Of a stretch of 64,000 bases of DNA, positions 48,186 to 60,401 are shown piece by piece. The DNA comes from Platanthera guangdongensis (taxonomy: Eukaryota; Streptophyta; Magnoliopsida; Asparagales; Orchidaceae). A model generated the notes under the pieces. That model saw only the letters and a program-made list of their open reading frames with translations, was not told the origin of the DNA and made no database searches. Location: assembly GCA_039583875.1 (NCBI GenBank), contig CM077155.1, positions 12,813,046 to 12,877,045 of the forward strand. The letters run 5' to 3'. Each line of letters begins with the position of its first letter. The stretch's first letter is position 1. Both the position numbers and the translations under genes were made by a program.

Positions 48186-48574
48186 TAAAAGATAAGGGCT
48201 TAAGAGTTGAAAAAGAAAAATCTAAAGGGAAAGAAGCCTGCTGATGACTTTGTTGTTCCAGTTCAAGCCAAGATTCAATCTGACAAGGGCATTATCATCA
48301 AGGAGCCAGAGAAGCATTAGATTAGATTTACTTGAGTTTACATTTTGTAATCTTTAGTATTAAAATATCTATGTAAATTTTTATTCATGAAACTAATGGA
48401 AGTTGTAACAAAACAATGGTTAATGTTCAATCTGTTACATTGTTATTCTGTGAAGATTGTTTATATATGTTTTGTTTCAGTGGTTACCCTATCATATAAT
48501 GTTGTTATACATCATATTGTGTATTTGTTATGAATGGTGTATATCATTGACTAAGGGTTATGACTTCTCCAAAT
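48186..48574 (+). other. 3' untranslated part of Copia-B
   Basis: Lys-rich codons continue to about 48320 (KKPADDFVVPVQAKIQ visible) past in-frame stops, then AT-rich sequence without a gene leads to the polypurine tract. Confidence 0.6.
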
Positions 48575-48584
48575 AGGGGGAGAT
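48575..48584 (+). other. Polypurine tract of Copia-B
   Basis: AGGGGGAGAT immediately before TGTTGGG of the 3' LTR; identical in Copia-A. Confidence 0.9.
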
Positions 48585-50445
48585 TGTTGGGTACATTGGA
48601 AAATGTGTACCAGATTTGAAGAAGCCTCACCCTACTCAATGATATACATCAAGGTGTATTTGATGTGTTTTTAGTTTATATGTGCAGGTTAAGTACTTGC
48701 AAGATTGCAGGAAAAATTCTAAGTCCATGTGTCGACACCTAGAGAAGAAGTGTCGACACTTATGAGGGCTTGTGTCGACACCTAGAGAAGCAGTGTCGAC
48801 ACTTAGAGTAAATTGTGTCGACACCAGGAAAGGCAGAGTCGACACCAGAAGAAATGTGTCGACACATACAGACAGTGTCGACACACTGTGAAGAATAGTT
48901 GACATAAATAGTGTCGATACTTAGAGGCAGTGTCGACACCCAGAGAAGCTTAGTCGACATCAAATGTATCGACACCAGGAGGCTGTGTCGACACACTAAA
49001 GGCTTTGTCGACATCAACTGTGTCGACACAAAGGAAATGTGTCGACACACCGCAAGTTTCAACACAGTTAAAGTAAAGAAGTACTTGTGTCGACACAAAG
49101 GAGATGTGTCGACACACAGCAAGTTTCAACACAGTTAAAGTAAAGAAGTACATGTGTCGACACAAAGGAGATGTGTCGACACACAGCAAGTTTCAACACA
49201 GTTAAAGTAAAGAAGTATTTGTGTCGACACAAAGGAGATGTGTCGACACACAGCAGAATTCGACTAAGTTTTAAAGAAGAAGTACTTGTGTCGACACACT
49301 CAATCAGTGTCGACACATTCAACAGAAGTAGTGTCGAGAAGCTGTTACAACAACAGAAGGAGTTGTGTCGACACCACCAAGGCATGTGTCGACACTTAGT
49401 CCACTTGTGTCGACACTTGGTCTATTTGTGTCGACACATAATGAAGATCAGTCTCGACACTTTCAGACAGAGACAGTATTTTCAAGTAGTGACAGGATGA
49501 CTTGAAAGCTGCCATTTCAGCCGGTCTACTGCAACTGTCAGAGCTGTCAGAAGTTCGTTAGAAACCGGATCAGCCGGTTACCTTGGAGGAAGACTATTTA
49601 AAGGCCTTTCTCCTTCAATAGAAGATAATGAAGAAGAATCAGTTACAACAATTAATAAGAGGATTTAAGAAGATCAATCATTGTAGAATAAAGATATAGA
49701 GAAAACTGTAAATCAGTATTTTGAAGAAATTTCAGATTTACTTTGAGAGAGAGAACTCCAGTAATTGAAATCAAGAAAGAGACTTGTTTATTCAAATCTC
49801 TTAAGAAGCAGGTTCTGAACCAGACTACTAAGAAGGATCCAGATTTATTTCTCTATCTTAAGAAGGAAGTTACCAGCCGGTCTACTTCAAGAAGATCAAC
49901 TTTTACTGAGTTCTGACTCAAGAAGCCTTGAAGAAAGCAAAGACAAAGTTGATCTCAGGAATCAGTACTATAAAGAACTGATCAAGAAGGTTGCCCTCTT
50001 CATTCTCTCAAGCAGAGTGGTGATCTAAAATCTTTTATTATCTTTTTGTAGGATCCTAAGGGATCTGAGTTGTAAGCCTAAATTTATAAAGACTGAGGTA
50101 CGGATTTTGAGCCTGAGTGTAGGAGAATCTATTCTCTGAGTGTAGGCCTTGTTTAAGGCTGAGGTAGGGTTATTTAGCCTAAGTGTAGGTCTTGTTGAAG
50201 ACTGAGTGGTAGGGCTTTTTGCCTGAGTTGTAGGAGTGGGTGTAACAACCCCATCCGTTCATATGATATATTCTAGCAGGTCCGGCCGGGGCCCCACAGG
50301 ATATACCACAAAACAGTCGGTGAAGGTACAGGATGATACCAGAGTAGCGCATCGCACCTATCACAAGCATTCTAGCGGAAGCCTAAACTACTTGAACTCC
50401 TCATGAATGTCCAAACATAAAACTCCACATTTTATACACCAGAGC

Positions 50446-50973
50446 AGCTTGCCATACTTGTGATCTGATATGCCTGCAGGGAAGATACCGCTGCCCCGAG
50501 AGGAGGGGTAGGGTCGTTATAATTTGGTCAGCTGAACGCTGACCGTTGCTTTTGTTTGCCACCGTTGGGTGGATTGTCCTTGCACAGGTGCTGGAGAGCC
50601 GAGCGGGTCGCATAGAGGTTGATGCTCCTGCTGGTGCTGCTGCTGCTGCTAGCCCTCGAAGGCTAATGTTCTTTGTGTGTTTTCTTTTCGTGGCCGGCCT
50701 GCGCGCCATTTTGTTAGGCCACTGTTTGAAAGCCCTGTAAGGCCTTATGGCCAACACTTGTGACATGTAGCAGCAGCAGCAGCACCAGCAGGAGCATCAA
50801 CCTCTATGCGACCCGCTCGGCTCTCCAGCACCTGTGCAAGGACAATCCACCCAACGGTGGCAAACAAAAGCAACGGTCAGCGTTCAGCTGACCAAATTAT
50901 AACGACCCTACCCCTCCTCTCGGGGCAGCGGTATCTTCCCTGCAGGCATATCAGATCACAAGTATGGCAAGCT
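50446..50973. repeat. 206-bp inverted repeat with 116-bp loop
   Basis: 50446-50651 is the reverse complement of 50768-50973; every position I compared pairs. It includes a run of GCT/AGC triplets at the inner ends. By comparison with the G1 LTR the right arm is in its normal orientation and the left arm plus loop is the inverted copy. Confidence 0.93.
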
Positions 50974-52259
50974 ATATCATCAAAGGTGCTTTCACGCACA
51001 CAAGCCATCACAACCGTTCGCCGCCCGGCCCAACGGTCCGTGCACTCAGGGCACATTCTTGGTGTTCTGGCAACCTCTTGCCCACCATCGTATCAGGGTT
51101 AACACCCAACGGTAACACTCTTGAGCATTTACTCCATGGCGTGCAGCCGGAGTTAGTCCTCGGACACCGGGATGGCCCGTAGCCCCCCTTTGTATCATGG
51201 CGCGCAGGCCGAAGACTCTTGCTATGCGCTCCAACAGACCGCACTTTTTGGTCTCACGTCAGACGGACATAGCGCAGGTCGGATCCTCCACCCCCCCGTT
51301 GCTCAAATAGCCTTGCCCTTTCCGCGTGCAGCGTACTCATGGCTATATCAAAGGCGCGGGTCGGTCTCACCAATCCTGTTCCTGGCATTCAAGCCTGGGT
51401 ATGTCACTATACCCATTTCCTCACAGCAACAACGGGTCTTTCCTGGGCGCACCAGTACTTCCTGTGATTCCCTCCACAGGTGGACACCGCATAAGCACAA
51501 ATGTCAGGGGTCTTTCCTGGGCACACCAGTACTTCCTGTGACTCGCTTCACAGGTGGACACCCTATGACATCAAGCATCACAAAAAGGGCCTTTCCTGGT
51601 CCCACCAGTATTACCTGTGCATCATTCACAGGTTGGACCCAAAACCAACACAAGGCTATTTTCCTGGGCTACCACCCCAGTACTTCCTGCTACTCCTTTT
51701 CGCAGGCATAACCCGTAGACTCCGTACACTACACGTTTATCACGGAGTCTTCTCCGGTTCGTATGCAACATCACCACTCTAGACCAACCTGTCCAGATGG
51801 GCTTCACACAGCATGCCTATTCCGTACTCCATTTCCGGATCTATATGCTAACAAGGGGGATTTCACACATCCACCTAAAGAGTCCCAAAACCAGCCACCT
51901 CTTGGTGGGGGAACTCACAAAGATATGCTAAAAGGAAGCCTTCACATGGCTAGGAAGAAAGGTCGTTACCCTTGACGATCGCTTCGGTGCCATGGCTTGA
52001 AAGCTTGCTTGCAAGACTCGCAAGAGCGTTTCCTCCGCAACGCTGGCTTCGGATCTCTCGCCGGTAAACCGCAGCACCACCAACAGCAGCCCCCTTCCCT
52101 TCTTCCTCCTCCTTTCTCTCTCTCTTTCTCTCTCTTGAAGAAAGATGAAGGCCAAAGAAAATGAGAAATCATTCTCTGAGTTCGGCCCTTAAGGAAAAGG
52201 AAGAAGATCTTTCAGCCCTTGGATCCAGACTGAAGAAATGGACGGCCACGATTCTGCCA

Positions 52260-52855
52260 AAAACACACAATTTGACCCGACACGGCCTCGAACACGGCCG
52301 TGTGCCTGGCCGTGTGCCTCAAGCGGTGGTCAACCGACTTATCCAAACCAGTGACACGCCCACGGGACACGCCCGTGTCATTGGCCGTGTCACCAACACG
52401 CCTTCAGACACGCCCGTGTCTGTGGCCGTGTACCTGGGTGAAAAAATCCCAATTCATCCCGAGACTTCACACGGCCTGGGACACGCCCGTGTCCCCAGCC
52501 GTGTGCCCAGACACGGCACCCAGACACGCCCTGTCGAAATCTCGGCGGGCTGAGTTCGTCGCCTGATTGGACACGCCCTGTGACACGCCCGTGTCACAGG
52601 CCGTGTTCAACACTCGACACGCACTTCTCGACACTCGACGATCGTCGAGCAAAAATCGTCGAGAATACGACACGGCCTTGGACACGCCAGTGTCCTGGGC
52701 CGTGTGCCTCCTCTCGACGAATCGTCGAGACCAGAAATCGTCGAGACAAAGCCCAATCGTCGACACAACTCGACACGCCCTGCGACACGCCCGTGTCGCA
52801 GGCCGTGTCACCTGACACGCCCTGGGACACGCCCGTGTCCCAGGCCGTGTCACCC
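52260..52855 (-). repeat. ACACGGCC / GACACGCCCGTGTC palindromes
   Basis: Nested palindromes of about 36-38 bp: ACACGGCCTG, then GACACGCCCGTGTC, then CAGGCCGTGT. Copies stand near 52470, 52570, 52672, 52772 and 52814; the last two are exactly 42 bp apart. TCGACGATCGTCGAG-like palindromes lie between. This is the U3 side of the minus-oriented LTR. Confidence 0.85.
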
Positions 52856-53215
52856 AAATTTGCCTGTTTCAGACCTTTGGGCTGTTACAGTGGGGACACT
52901 CTGAGTTGTAGGAACCTATTTGGGGTTCTGAGCTGTAAGATCTGAGGATCTGAGGAGAAGTGCAGAAGTTAGGCCAAATCTAGTACACTACTAGATAGGC
53001 GAAGGGGGAAAGTGGATGTACCCAGACCTTGGGGAACCACTATAAACACTGTGCGCACTCTGTGTATGATTGTTACTGTGATTGCTGTGCTGATAGTTGT
53101 AGAATTTGCATTTGCTGCTTAAATTATTGAACAGTTTGTCTGCCTTTAAAGTAGAAGAAAAATTACACTTATTCACCCCCCCTCTAGGTGATTAGACACA
53201 TATTCTTTCAGATAG

Positions 53216-53688
53216 CAAGACTGAAAAACATTACTGCTATTCAGATGGGTACTATCACATTCAATAATGATCAGATTAGAAATCTGGAGGTTAAACTTCA
53301 GAAAGAGAAAGAGATTGTACCTAGTTTTTCTAAACCTAAATCTGTATTACCCTTGATTGATGAGTTTGTATCTCAAAAGGGTAAGACTGAGTTAGGGTTT
53401 AAGAGAACTGCATGGACTGCTAGGTCCAAATCTAAAGGCAAAGCCCCAGCTTAAAACAAGAAGCCTGCTGTAGATAATTCAGCTAGGGTTGTACCTAAAC
53501 AAAGGTGCAACAAGTTTGAGTGCTGGTGTTGTGGCAAGGTAGGGCACTTTGCCTTAGATTGCTGGCACAATTCCAGTGTCAAGGAGAGTAGCAATCTGCC
53601 TGCTAGAAGAGCTACAAGTAGATTTGTTAAAGTTCAGACTAACTTGCACCAAGGACCCAAAAGTTATTTGGGTTCTAAGGTTAAGTAA
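53216..53688 (+). pseudogene. Copia-A gag, 3' part
   Basis: Continues the gag frame cut at 37782: NITAIQMGTITFNNDQIRNL, a stop at 53452, then the second knuckle CWCCGKVGHFALDC near 53520. It ends at an in-frame TAA at 53686, which B also has at the matching place. Confidence 0.9.
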
Positions 53689-53691
53689 TCT

Positions 53692-55407
53692 GTGTTGCAG
53701 GTGAGTCCAAGTTTTCATACCCCAATATGGTACTTGGACAGTGGATGTTGCAGGCACATGACTGGAACAAGGGGGTTGCTGAAGGACTGCACACCTATCA
53801 TGGATGGCCCTAAAGTAACCTTTGGTGGTTCAGAAAAAGGAATCATCAAAAGATTTGGTAACATTTCTAATAACCAGATTACTATCTCTCAAGTGGCCTA
53901 TGTGAAGGGTTTGAAACACAACCTTATTAGCACAAGTCAGTTGAGTGGTTTAGGATATGACATTTCATTTATTAAGAATGGATGTTATATAAAAAGGTCA
54001 AGTGATCAAAAGGTCATATTGACAGGATATAGAAAGAGAAATGTGTATTGTCTTAACTTTGAGTGTGAGAACAATGTTTCTCCTATTTGTCTTGTTGCTG
54101 ATGAGTAAGTCTCTCATTGTGTTAAATGGCACAAGATGCTAGCTCATCTTAACTACAAGACTATTGTCCAACTCTTTAGTAAAGAGTTAGTGAGGAATGG
54201 TCCGCAAGTTAAGTGTATAAAGGATGGGATATGCTCAGCTTGTCAAAAAGACAAGCAGAGCAAATCCACCTTTCATAACCTTGAAATCAAGGATTCAGTG
54301 AGGTGTCTATACCTTTTGCATATGGATCTTTTTGATCCTATGCCAGTTCATAGTCTAGGTAGGAAGGTCTATACTTTTGTGGTGGTAGATGACTATTCTA
54401 GATATTCCTGGGTGTTATTTCTAAGGCAAAAATCTGAAAACTCAAGTGTCTTATATAGTTTTGTTAAACGAATTCAGAATAAGTTGGACAGTACCATGGT
54501 CAAAATCAGAAGTGACCATGACACTGAATTTCAGTCTGAAAGTATGACAAGACTGTGTGAAGAATTTGGGATTTTTCAAGAATTTTCCTCACCTAGAACA
54601 CCACAACAAAATGGTATTGCTGAAAGGAAGAATAGAACACTGATTGAGGCTGGTAGAACTCTATTGAGTGACACTTCTCTCCCAGAATATTTCTGGGCTG
54701 AGGCAGTAAACACTGCATGTCATGTTATCAATAGGGCTACTATCACCAAGAGCCACAAAAAGACTCCCTATGAGATTGTGAAGGGCAAAAAACCAAACTT
54801 ATCCTATTTTAGGATCTTTGGTTGCAAGTGCTATATACTTAACAATGACAAGTCTTATCTAACTAAGTTTGCTGCCAAATCCCAAGAGGGGATATTTGTT
54901 GGGTACAACAATAATAGTAAGGCTTATAGGGTCTATAACTTGATTACTCAAGTTGTAGAAGAGTCTGTACATGTAGTCTTTGATGAAACAAGACTGATTA
55001 ACTGTGAGTTACCAAGTAGTGCTTGCAGTTCTACAGGTATAAATGAGAGAATGGACAAGCTTACCATTACAGAAGATTCTACTGCAACTCAGGAAGTGGA
55101 AAATGGTGGCTATTGTCCAGGGGCAGTACAAAACTCTCCAGATGCTGAAGAAAATCAAGAGGTGCAGCATATTGAAGAAACTGGAGGTGTACAACCTAAA
55201 GATAGACTACCTCCAGCTTATAGACACTTAAAGGATCATCCAGCAAATCAGATAATTTGTGATCCAAGACAAGGAGTGCAAACAAGAAGCAGGAGTCTGA
55301 GCACAGTTCTTTGCTCCAGCTTCCTGTCTCAAGTGGAACCAAAGAAATTTGAAGAAGCTGTCCTAGACCCACATTGGATTGATGCCATGCAAGAGGAGCT
55401 GAATTAG
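53692..55407 (+). pseudogene. Copia-A protease and integrase
   Basis: Same frame as gag. The protease active site IWYLDSGCCRHMTGTRG is at about 53725; a stop at 54106; then LLHMDLFDPMPVHSLG (Gly of the usual FGP changed to Asp), VDDYSRYSWVLF, IRSDHDTEF (Gly to Asp beside the catalytic acid) and RTPQQNGIAERKNRT. Ends in the linker [18 protein letters not shown], and a stop at 55405 opens the reverse transcriptase. Changed core residues suggest decay. Confidence 0.92.
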
Positions 55408-56862
55408 TTCAGAAGGTGTGAGGTCTGGAAATTAGTTCCTAAACCAAAAGACCACAACATCATTGGAACAAAGTGGATCTTTAGGAACAAACTGGATGAG
55501 AATGGAATCATTGTGAAGAACAAAGCAAGACTTGTTGCAAAAGGATACATGAAGGAAGAAGGTATTTATTTTGATCAAACCTTTGCCCCAGTAGAAAGAC
55601 TAGAAGCAATTAGGATGTTCCTTGCTTATGCAACATATCAAGGCTTTAAGGTATTCCAAATGGATGTAAAGTCAGCATTCCTAAATGGAAATTTGAAAGA
55701 AGAAGTCTATGTAGAGCAGCCCTCAGGTTTTGTTGATCCTCTCAAACTTGATTATGTTTATAGACTTAGGATGGCTTTGTATGGGTTGAAACAAGCCCCA
55801 AGGGCTTGGTATGAAACCCTGTCTAATTTCCTCATTGAGAACAAATTCTCAAGGGGGAAAATAGACAAGACTCTATTCCTTAGGGAATCTAAAGGAAAGA
55901 TAATCCTAGTCCAAATATATGTTGATGACATAATATTTGGGTCTACTGAAAGTAATCTTTGCAGAAAGTTTGCAAAACGTATGCAAGGAAAATTTGAAAT
56001 GAGCAGTATGGGAGAACTTAAGTTCTTCTTGGGTCTCCAAGTAAGACAGACTGAAGATGGCCTATCCATATGCCAGCTTAAGTTCACCCTGGAGTTAATA
56101 AAAAAGTCTGGTATGGAATCATCCACTACCATGAGAACTCCTATGGGGATAAGTATGTCTCTAAGCAAAGATGATGCAGGGAAACCTGTAGATGAAACTT
56201 TGTATAGAGGGATAGTTGGCTCCCTTCTATATCTGACTGCTAGTAGACCAGATATCATGTATGATACATGTGTCTGTGCTAGGTACCAAGCATGCCCTAA
56301 AGAATCCCATCTGACTGCAGTAAAAAGGATTTTGAGATATCTTAAGGGCACACCTTATCTAGGCCTTTGGTACCCTAGAAATGGAGATTTTCTACTGACA
56401 GACTATTCAAATGCAGATTTTGCAGGTTGCAAGGAAGATAGAAAAAGTACTACAGACACCTGTCAATTTTTAGGTGGAAGACTAGTATCTTGGAGCAGTA
56501 AGAAGTAGACCAGTGTGGTAATCTCCATAGCTTAGTCAGAATATGTGGCAGCAGGAAGTTGATGTGGACAGCTATTGTGGATTCAACACTAGCTGGAAGA
56601 CTATGGTATTCAAGTAAGTAGAACACCTTTGCTTTGTGATTCTACAAGTGCAATTTCTATTGCTAATAATCCTGTTTCACATAGTAGGACTAAGCACATA
56701 GGAATTAGATACCATTTTCTTAGAGAACATGTAGAGAAAGAGGACATCTCACTAGAATATGTCAAAACAGATTATCAAATTGCTGATATGTTTACTAAGC
56801 CTCTAGATGAAACTAAATTCAATAAGTTTAAAATTGAATTAGGAATGTTGAATTTAGAATAG
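55408..56862 (+). pseudogene. Copia-A reverse transcriptase and RNase H
   Basis: Same frame: [60 protein letters not shown], active site [53 protein letters not shown]. Stops at 56506 and a few further ones precede the final RNase H piece 56629-56862 (HSRTKHIGIRYHFLREHVEK, YQIADMFTKPLDE). The RNase H YSDADF motif reads YSNADF here, losing an acidic residue. Confidence 0.93.
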
Positions 56863-56889
56863 TTTAATAAAATTGGCTAAGTAAAATGG

Positions 56890-57321
56890 TGTCGACACAA
56901 GGAGTTGTCTGTGTCAACACATAGAAGTGGTGTCGACATTCTAGAGAAATGATGTCGACACATCTAGAAAGTCTGTGTCGACACTTCAGATAAATAGTGT
57001 CGACACATCTAGAGTAGGTGTCGACACATCCAAAAGTGGCGTCGACACTTAGGTTCAACACAGATTTCGTCAAGTGGAGTATTGACTAATCGTCGAGTGC
57101 AAATGTATAAGTGTCGACACATATAATTCAACACTTATGTCGAGACATTAGAAGTAAGTGTCGACACATTAAGAGTATTATGACGCACCTTTTCACCTTC
57201 GTTTTTAGAAAGGTATAAATAGGTCTTCAACATTGTTTGTCAACATGCTCTCAATAGTTTCGAGACCAAAACTTTGTGTTGACATCTCTCTCATCTAAAT
57301 TTAAGATTTATCAAAACCCTA
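56890..57321 (+). promoter_or_regulatory. Internal promoter of the Copia-A accessory gene
   Basis: TGTCGACA-type palindromes at 56890-57170, TATAAATA at 57214-57221, CT-rich leader, telo-box AAACCCTAA at 57314-57322 overlapping the start codon. Same layout as 45065-45519 in B. Confidence 0.75.
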
Positions 57322-60004
57322 ATGGCGCCTTAGCTTGAAGAGAACGTCAATGAAGGATATGAGCTAGTACGCAACGCATTTGACCATACGGAACCAGAAA
57401 TTCAAGCTGTTGTAACCCTTATTTTTGAGAATGGGTTGGAATTTCTAGTCTCTGAGCCAACTAAGATTTGGAAGAAGGAAACACTAGAATTCTTTTGTGT
57501 TGCCACCCTAGATGAAACTGGACTCAAAATTCGATCCACAGTCCATGGAGTTAAGGTGAAAATCACCCAGAAGAGTCTAAGGAAAGCTCTTCGACTACCA
57601 AGAACTCAAGAAGAAGAAGATGTACCTGCATCTAAGACAAGGGAAGCACTTCAATGGTGTGGATTGGATCCCACCTTAAAGATTGGAGCTGCCATGAACA
57701 TGAAAGGAATGAATCAGCAAGGCAAATTTCTTTCAGAAATAGTTGGTAAAGTCATCCTCTGCAAGCCAGGGGGACATGATAGGATTTCTGCCTACATGTT
57801 TAGCCTAATGACAAGAATCATCTTAAGACTCAACACTGATTGGTCAGCAGTGGTGTTTGAAAAGATTAAGGAAAGTATTAAGAAGCCCAATCTAGGAAGG
57901 ATAATGAGTCTTTACTTGGCTGGAACCATTCCTGAAGTAATGGAACAAAGTGCTGGTTCCAAGATTAATCATATGAGAAGGATGGACATCAGGATTATCT
58001 CAAGGTGGGAGAGGGTGTTAACTAAGGACATGCCACTCTAGAGAAGGAAACACCTCCACAGTGGAAGCAGAAGAACGCTAAAAGGGCTCCTGAACCTTCC
58101 AGTGGTTCAGAGGAGCAAGCAGCTTCCATTTCTAATGAGGAAGAAGCTGATAATGCTGGAAGGTCACCAGTAAGAAATGAAGATGCATAGAGGCAGGGGG
58201 AGCAACCATCTGCTAGCCCCATTCACCTGGATCTACTCTAGAGGGAGCCTCAACATGAGGAAGTGCTAACTCACTTGGACAGTGAAATGGCAACACAAAC
58301 TATATTGAGGTAATACATGAAGTAAATCAAACAAATTTCAATAATGAAGATGAAATGCTAACTGAATATTTGATTGATGTTGACCAGCCAACTCAATTAA
58401 ACAGTCAAGCTCAAGATGTTGTAATGGAGGATACATCAGCAGTTGCTGATGCTCCTGAGATAAGAGAATCTCCAGTCCCTTCTCAACAAGAATTTACCCT
58501 AGATGAGTTCTTCACTTCTATGGAGCAAGAGACTCAGGGGGAGAAAGCAGTTTTTGAGGGGGAGAACATTATTTTTGAAGGAGAGCAAGTTTACCTAGAG
58601 AAGGAGCAAGCTCATCTTGAGGGGGAGAATACAATGACTGAGGAGGAGCAAAGGACTCAGGGGGAGCTACCTAAGACTGCACAGAAATTGCCTCCAAGTC
58701 CTAAGGATAGAGTTGAGATAGACAGTTCCTCAGCATCTGAGGATGAAGAAGCTTCAAGAGCCAAGAAAAGGAAGTTCATGGTCTTCAAAAGAAGGAGTCA
58801 AAGCTACAAGAAGGCACTGCAAACAGTTGCTCCACAGCCTGCCCCAACAATTGATTATAGTTCTTTATTAGTATCCATGCAAGTGAAGTTGGATAAGCAA
58901 AGAATTGCAATGGAGAAGTATATGGATGAGACACACAAAGATCTCCAATTCTCCTTGGCTCAAGATATCAAATCCATAAGATTTGAGGTGAATCAAAATA
59001 AGAAGGAAATGACTGATTGTTTCCACAAAAGAGATAATGCAGTGGTTTTCCTAGCTACCCATCAAGAAAAGATAAAGACACAAGTTGATGATATAGCTCT
59101 TAAGCAAGGCTATGTCCTAGAGAATCAACTGAGAATGAATGATTATCTAACAGAATCACATAATGTAATTGTAACAGAGATGAAGAATATTGCTACTGCA
59201 CAGACTGCAGCAAGGGCTACTGACAAGGCAGAATTTGTCAAGCAATTACAAGAAGGCGTAGCTGCTGTCCAAACTGCTATTACAGATTCTCAAAAGACCA
59301 TTTCTGGCCTACTACTCAAGTTAAAGGTATTTTATAAGGATGGTGTTAATTTTCTGGATGAACAAATCAGATTTCAAAAGGATGACCTTAGAGATCATGT
59401 GGTCAGAGAAGTCATAAAGGGGGAGAGAGTACTAGTCAAAGCTGGATTTGATCATGCTAAATGGATTTCCAATAGCATCAGAGCCACTCTTAGATATCCA
59501 CCCCTGTGTGATGATGACAATGTGGCTGAATCTGGAATATATCCTGCTGTTTTTGGAGGTGAGCAAGCTGAAGTTGCTCAAGTAATCTATCCCCCAGCAG
59601 ATTTTGAGATGATTCATCAAGAAGTACAACCTATGTATAGCCCTCCTAAGGGTAATAAAAATATTATCTTTGAGAATGTAGATAATCCTGTACTAGAGGC
59701 AATATTGAAAGAACAAGAAACTCTTTTGTCCAAGAAGAGATTTAGAGAATAGGCAGAGTTAAAGCCAGATTTTGAGCAGTGGAGCCCAACATCTAGGAAT
59801 ATCATCCTGACTGCTTGGAAAGTTGTGAAGGACAATACCCTAGATAGGGGTAAATGGTACTCTGCACAAGAATGGCAAAAGCATGAGTCCAGGCAAGAAG
59901 CTATAGTTCAGTACAGAAGAAAGGCAAAACTTGGGAAGTTACCTCCTAATGCACAGGAGCCTAGCAAATATTTCCCTAAGCCCTTTCACTACTTTGAAAG
60001 ATAA
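57322..60004 (+). pseudogene. Copia-A accessory gene (broken)
   Basis: ATG at 57322, but the fourth codon is TAG (57331). After that the frame is clear to 58041 (LEFFCVATLDETGLKIRS, VHGVKVKITQKSLRKALRLP). It shifts between 58041 and 58355 and continues to a stop at 59750, and beyond it to TAA at 60002 (GKWYSAQEWQKHESRQE, KLGKLPPNAQEPSKYFPK). It has the acidic FEGE repeats in more copies than B (FEGENIIFEGEQVYLEKEQ), the basic AKKRKFMVFKRRSQSYKKAL and the helical C-half. Its lesions differ from those in B. Role unknown; see the B copy for domains. Confidence 0.75.
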
Positions 60005-60391
60005 AAAATAAGGGCTGAAGAACTGAAGAAGAAAGATCTTAAGGGCAAGAAGCCTGCTGATGACACAGATATTCCTATACAAGCTAAAGTTCAATCAGGC
60101 AAAGGAATAGTTTTCAAGGAGCCAGAGCTGCCTTAGATTAGTTTTACTAGATTTTATAACATTATAATCTTTTGTGTTAAAATCTATGTAAACTTTTGTT
60201 AAAGAAACTATTGGAAGTTGAAACAAAACTATAATGAATGCTCATTGTGTTAGCATACTTATTCTGTGATGAAATATCTTTTATGATTTGTTTTAAGTAT
60301 TTACCTTGTCATATAATATTTTTATACATCATAATGTGTATTTGTTATGAATGGTGTATATCATTGACTAAGGGTTATGACTTCTCCAAAT
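60005..60391 (+). other. 3' untranslated part of Copia-A
   Basis: Codons still readable to TAG at 60134, then AT-rich sequence without a gene up to the polypurine tract. Confidence 0.6.
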
Positions 60392-60401
60392 AGGGGGAGA
60401 T
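60392..60401 (+). other. Polypurine tract of Copia-A
   Basis: AGGGGGAGAT directly before the 3' LTR. Confidence 0.9.

Larger units (their letters stand above)
50241..52889 (-). mobile_element. Gypsy solo LTR inside the Copia-B 3' LTR (2649 bp)
   Basis: TGTAACAACCCCATCCG to GGGCTGTTACA, with perfect target duplication GTGGG (50236-50240 and 52890-52894). It resembles the G1 LTR in start and several inner segments, so it is a minus-oriented chromovirus LTR, but no internal region remains. It carries a large inverted repeat near its left end and palindromic GC-rich repeats at its right end. Confidence 0.92.
37783..53210 (+). mobile_element. Copia-B, second copy of the same family, inserted in Copia-A gag
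   Basis: Perfect target duplication GATAG (37778-37782 and 53211-53215). LTRs at 37783-39738 and 48585-53210, the latter split by a gypsy solo LTR. About 12.8 kb without that insert. It has the complete order gag, protease, integrase, reverse transcriptase, RNase H, palindrome array, accessory gene, polypurine tract. It carries fewer breaks in the accessory gene than A. Confidence 0.95.
48585..53210 (+). repeat. 3' LTR of Copia-B, split by a gypsy solo LTR
   Basis: 48585-50240 and 52895-53210 join to an LTR nearly identical to 37783-39738. It has the palindrome array (48727-49460), the 67-bp units (49024-49290) and TATTTAAA at 49595-49602. Ends ATTCTTTCA before GATAG. Confidence 0.94.

Noticed and set aside
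50546..50740. Ala-rich small protein frame on the plus strand
   Set aside because: It is the GCT-repeat end of the inverted repeat; the other arm gives the mirror frame. No start context or conservation.
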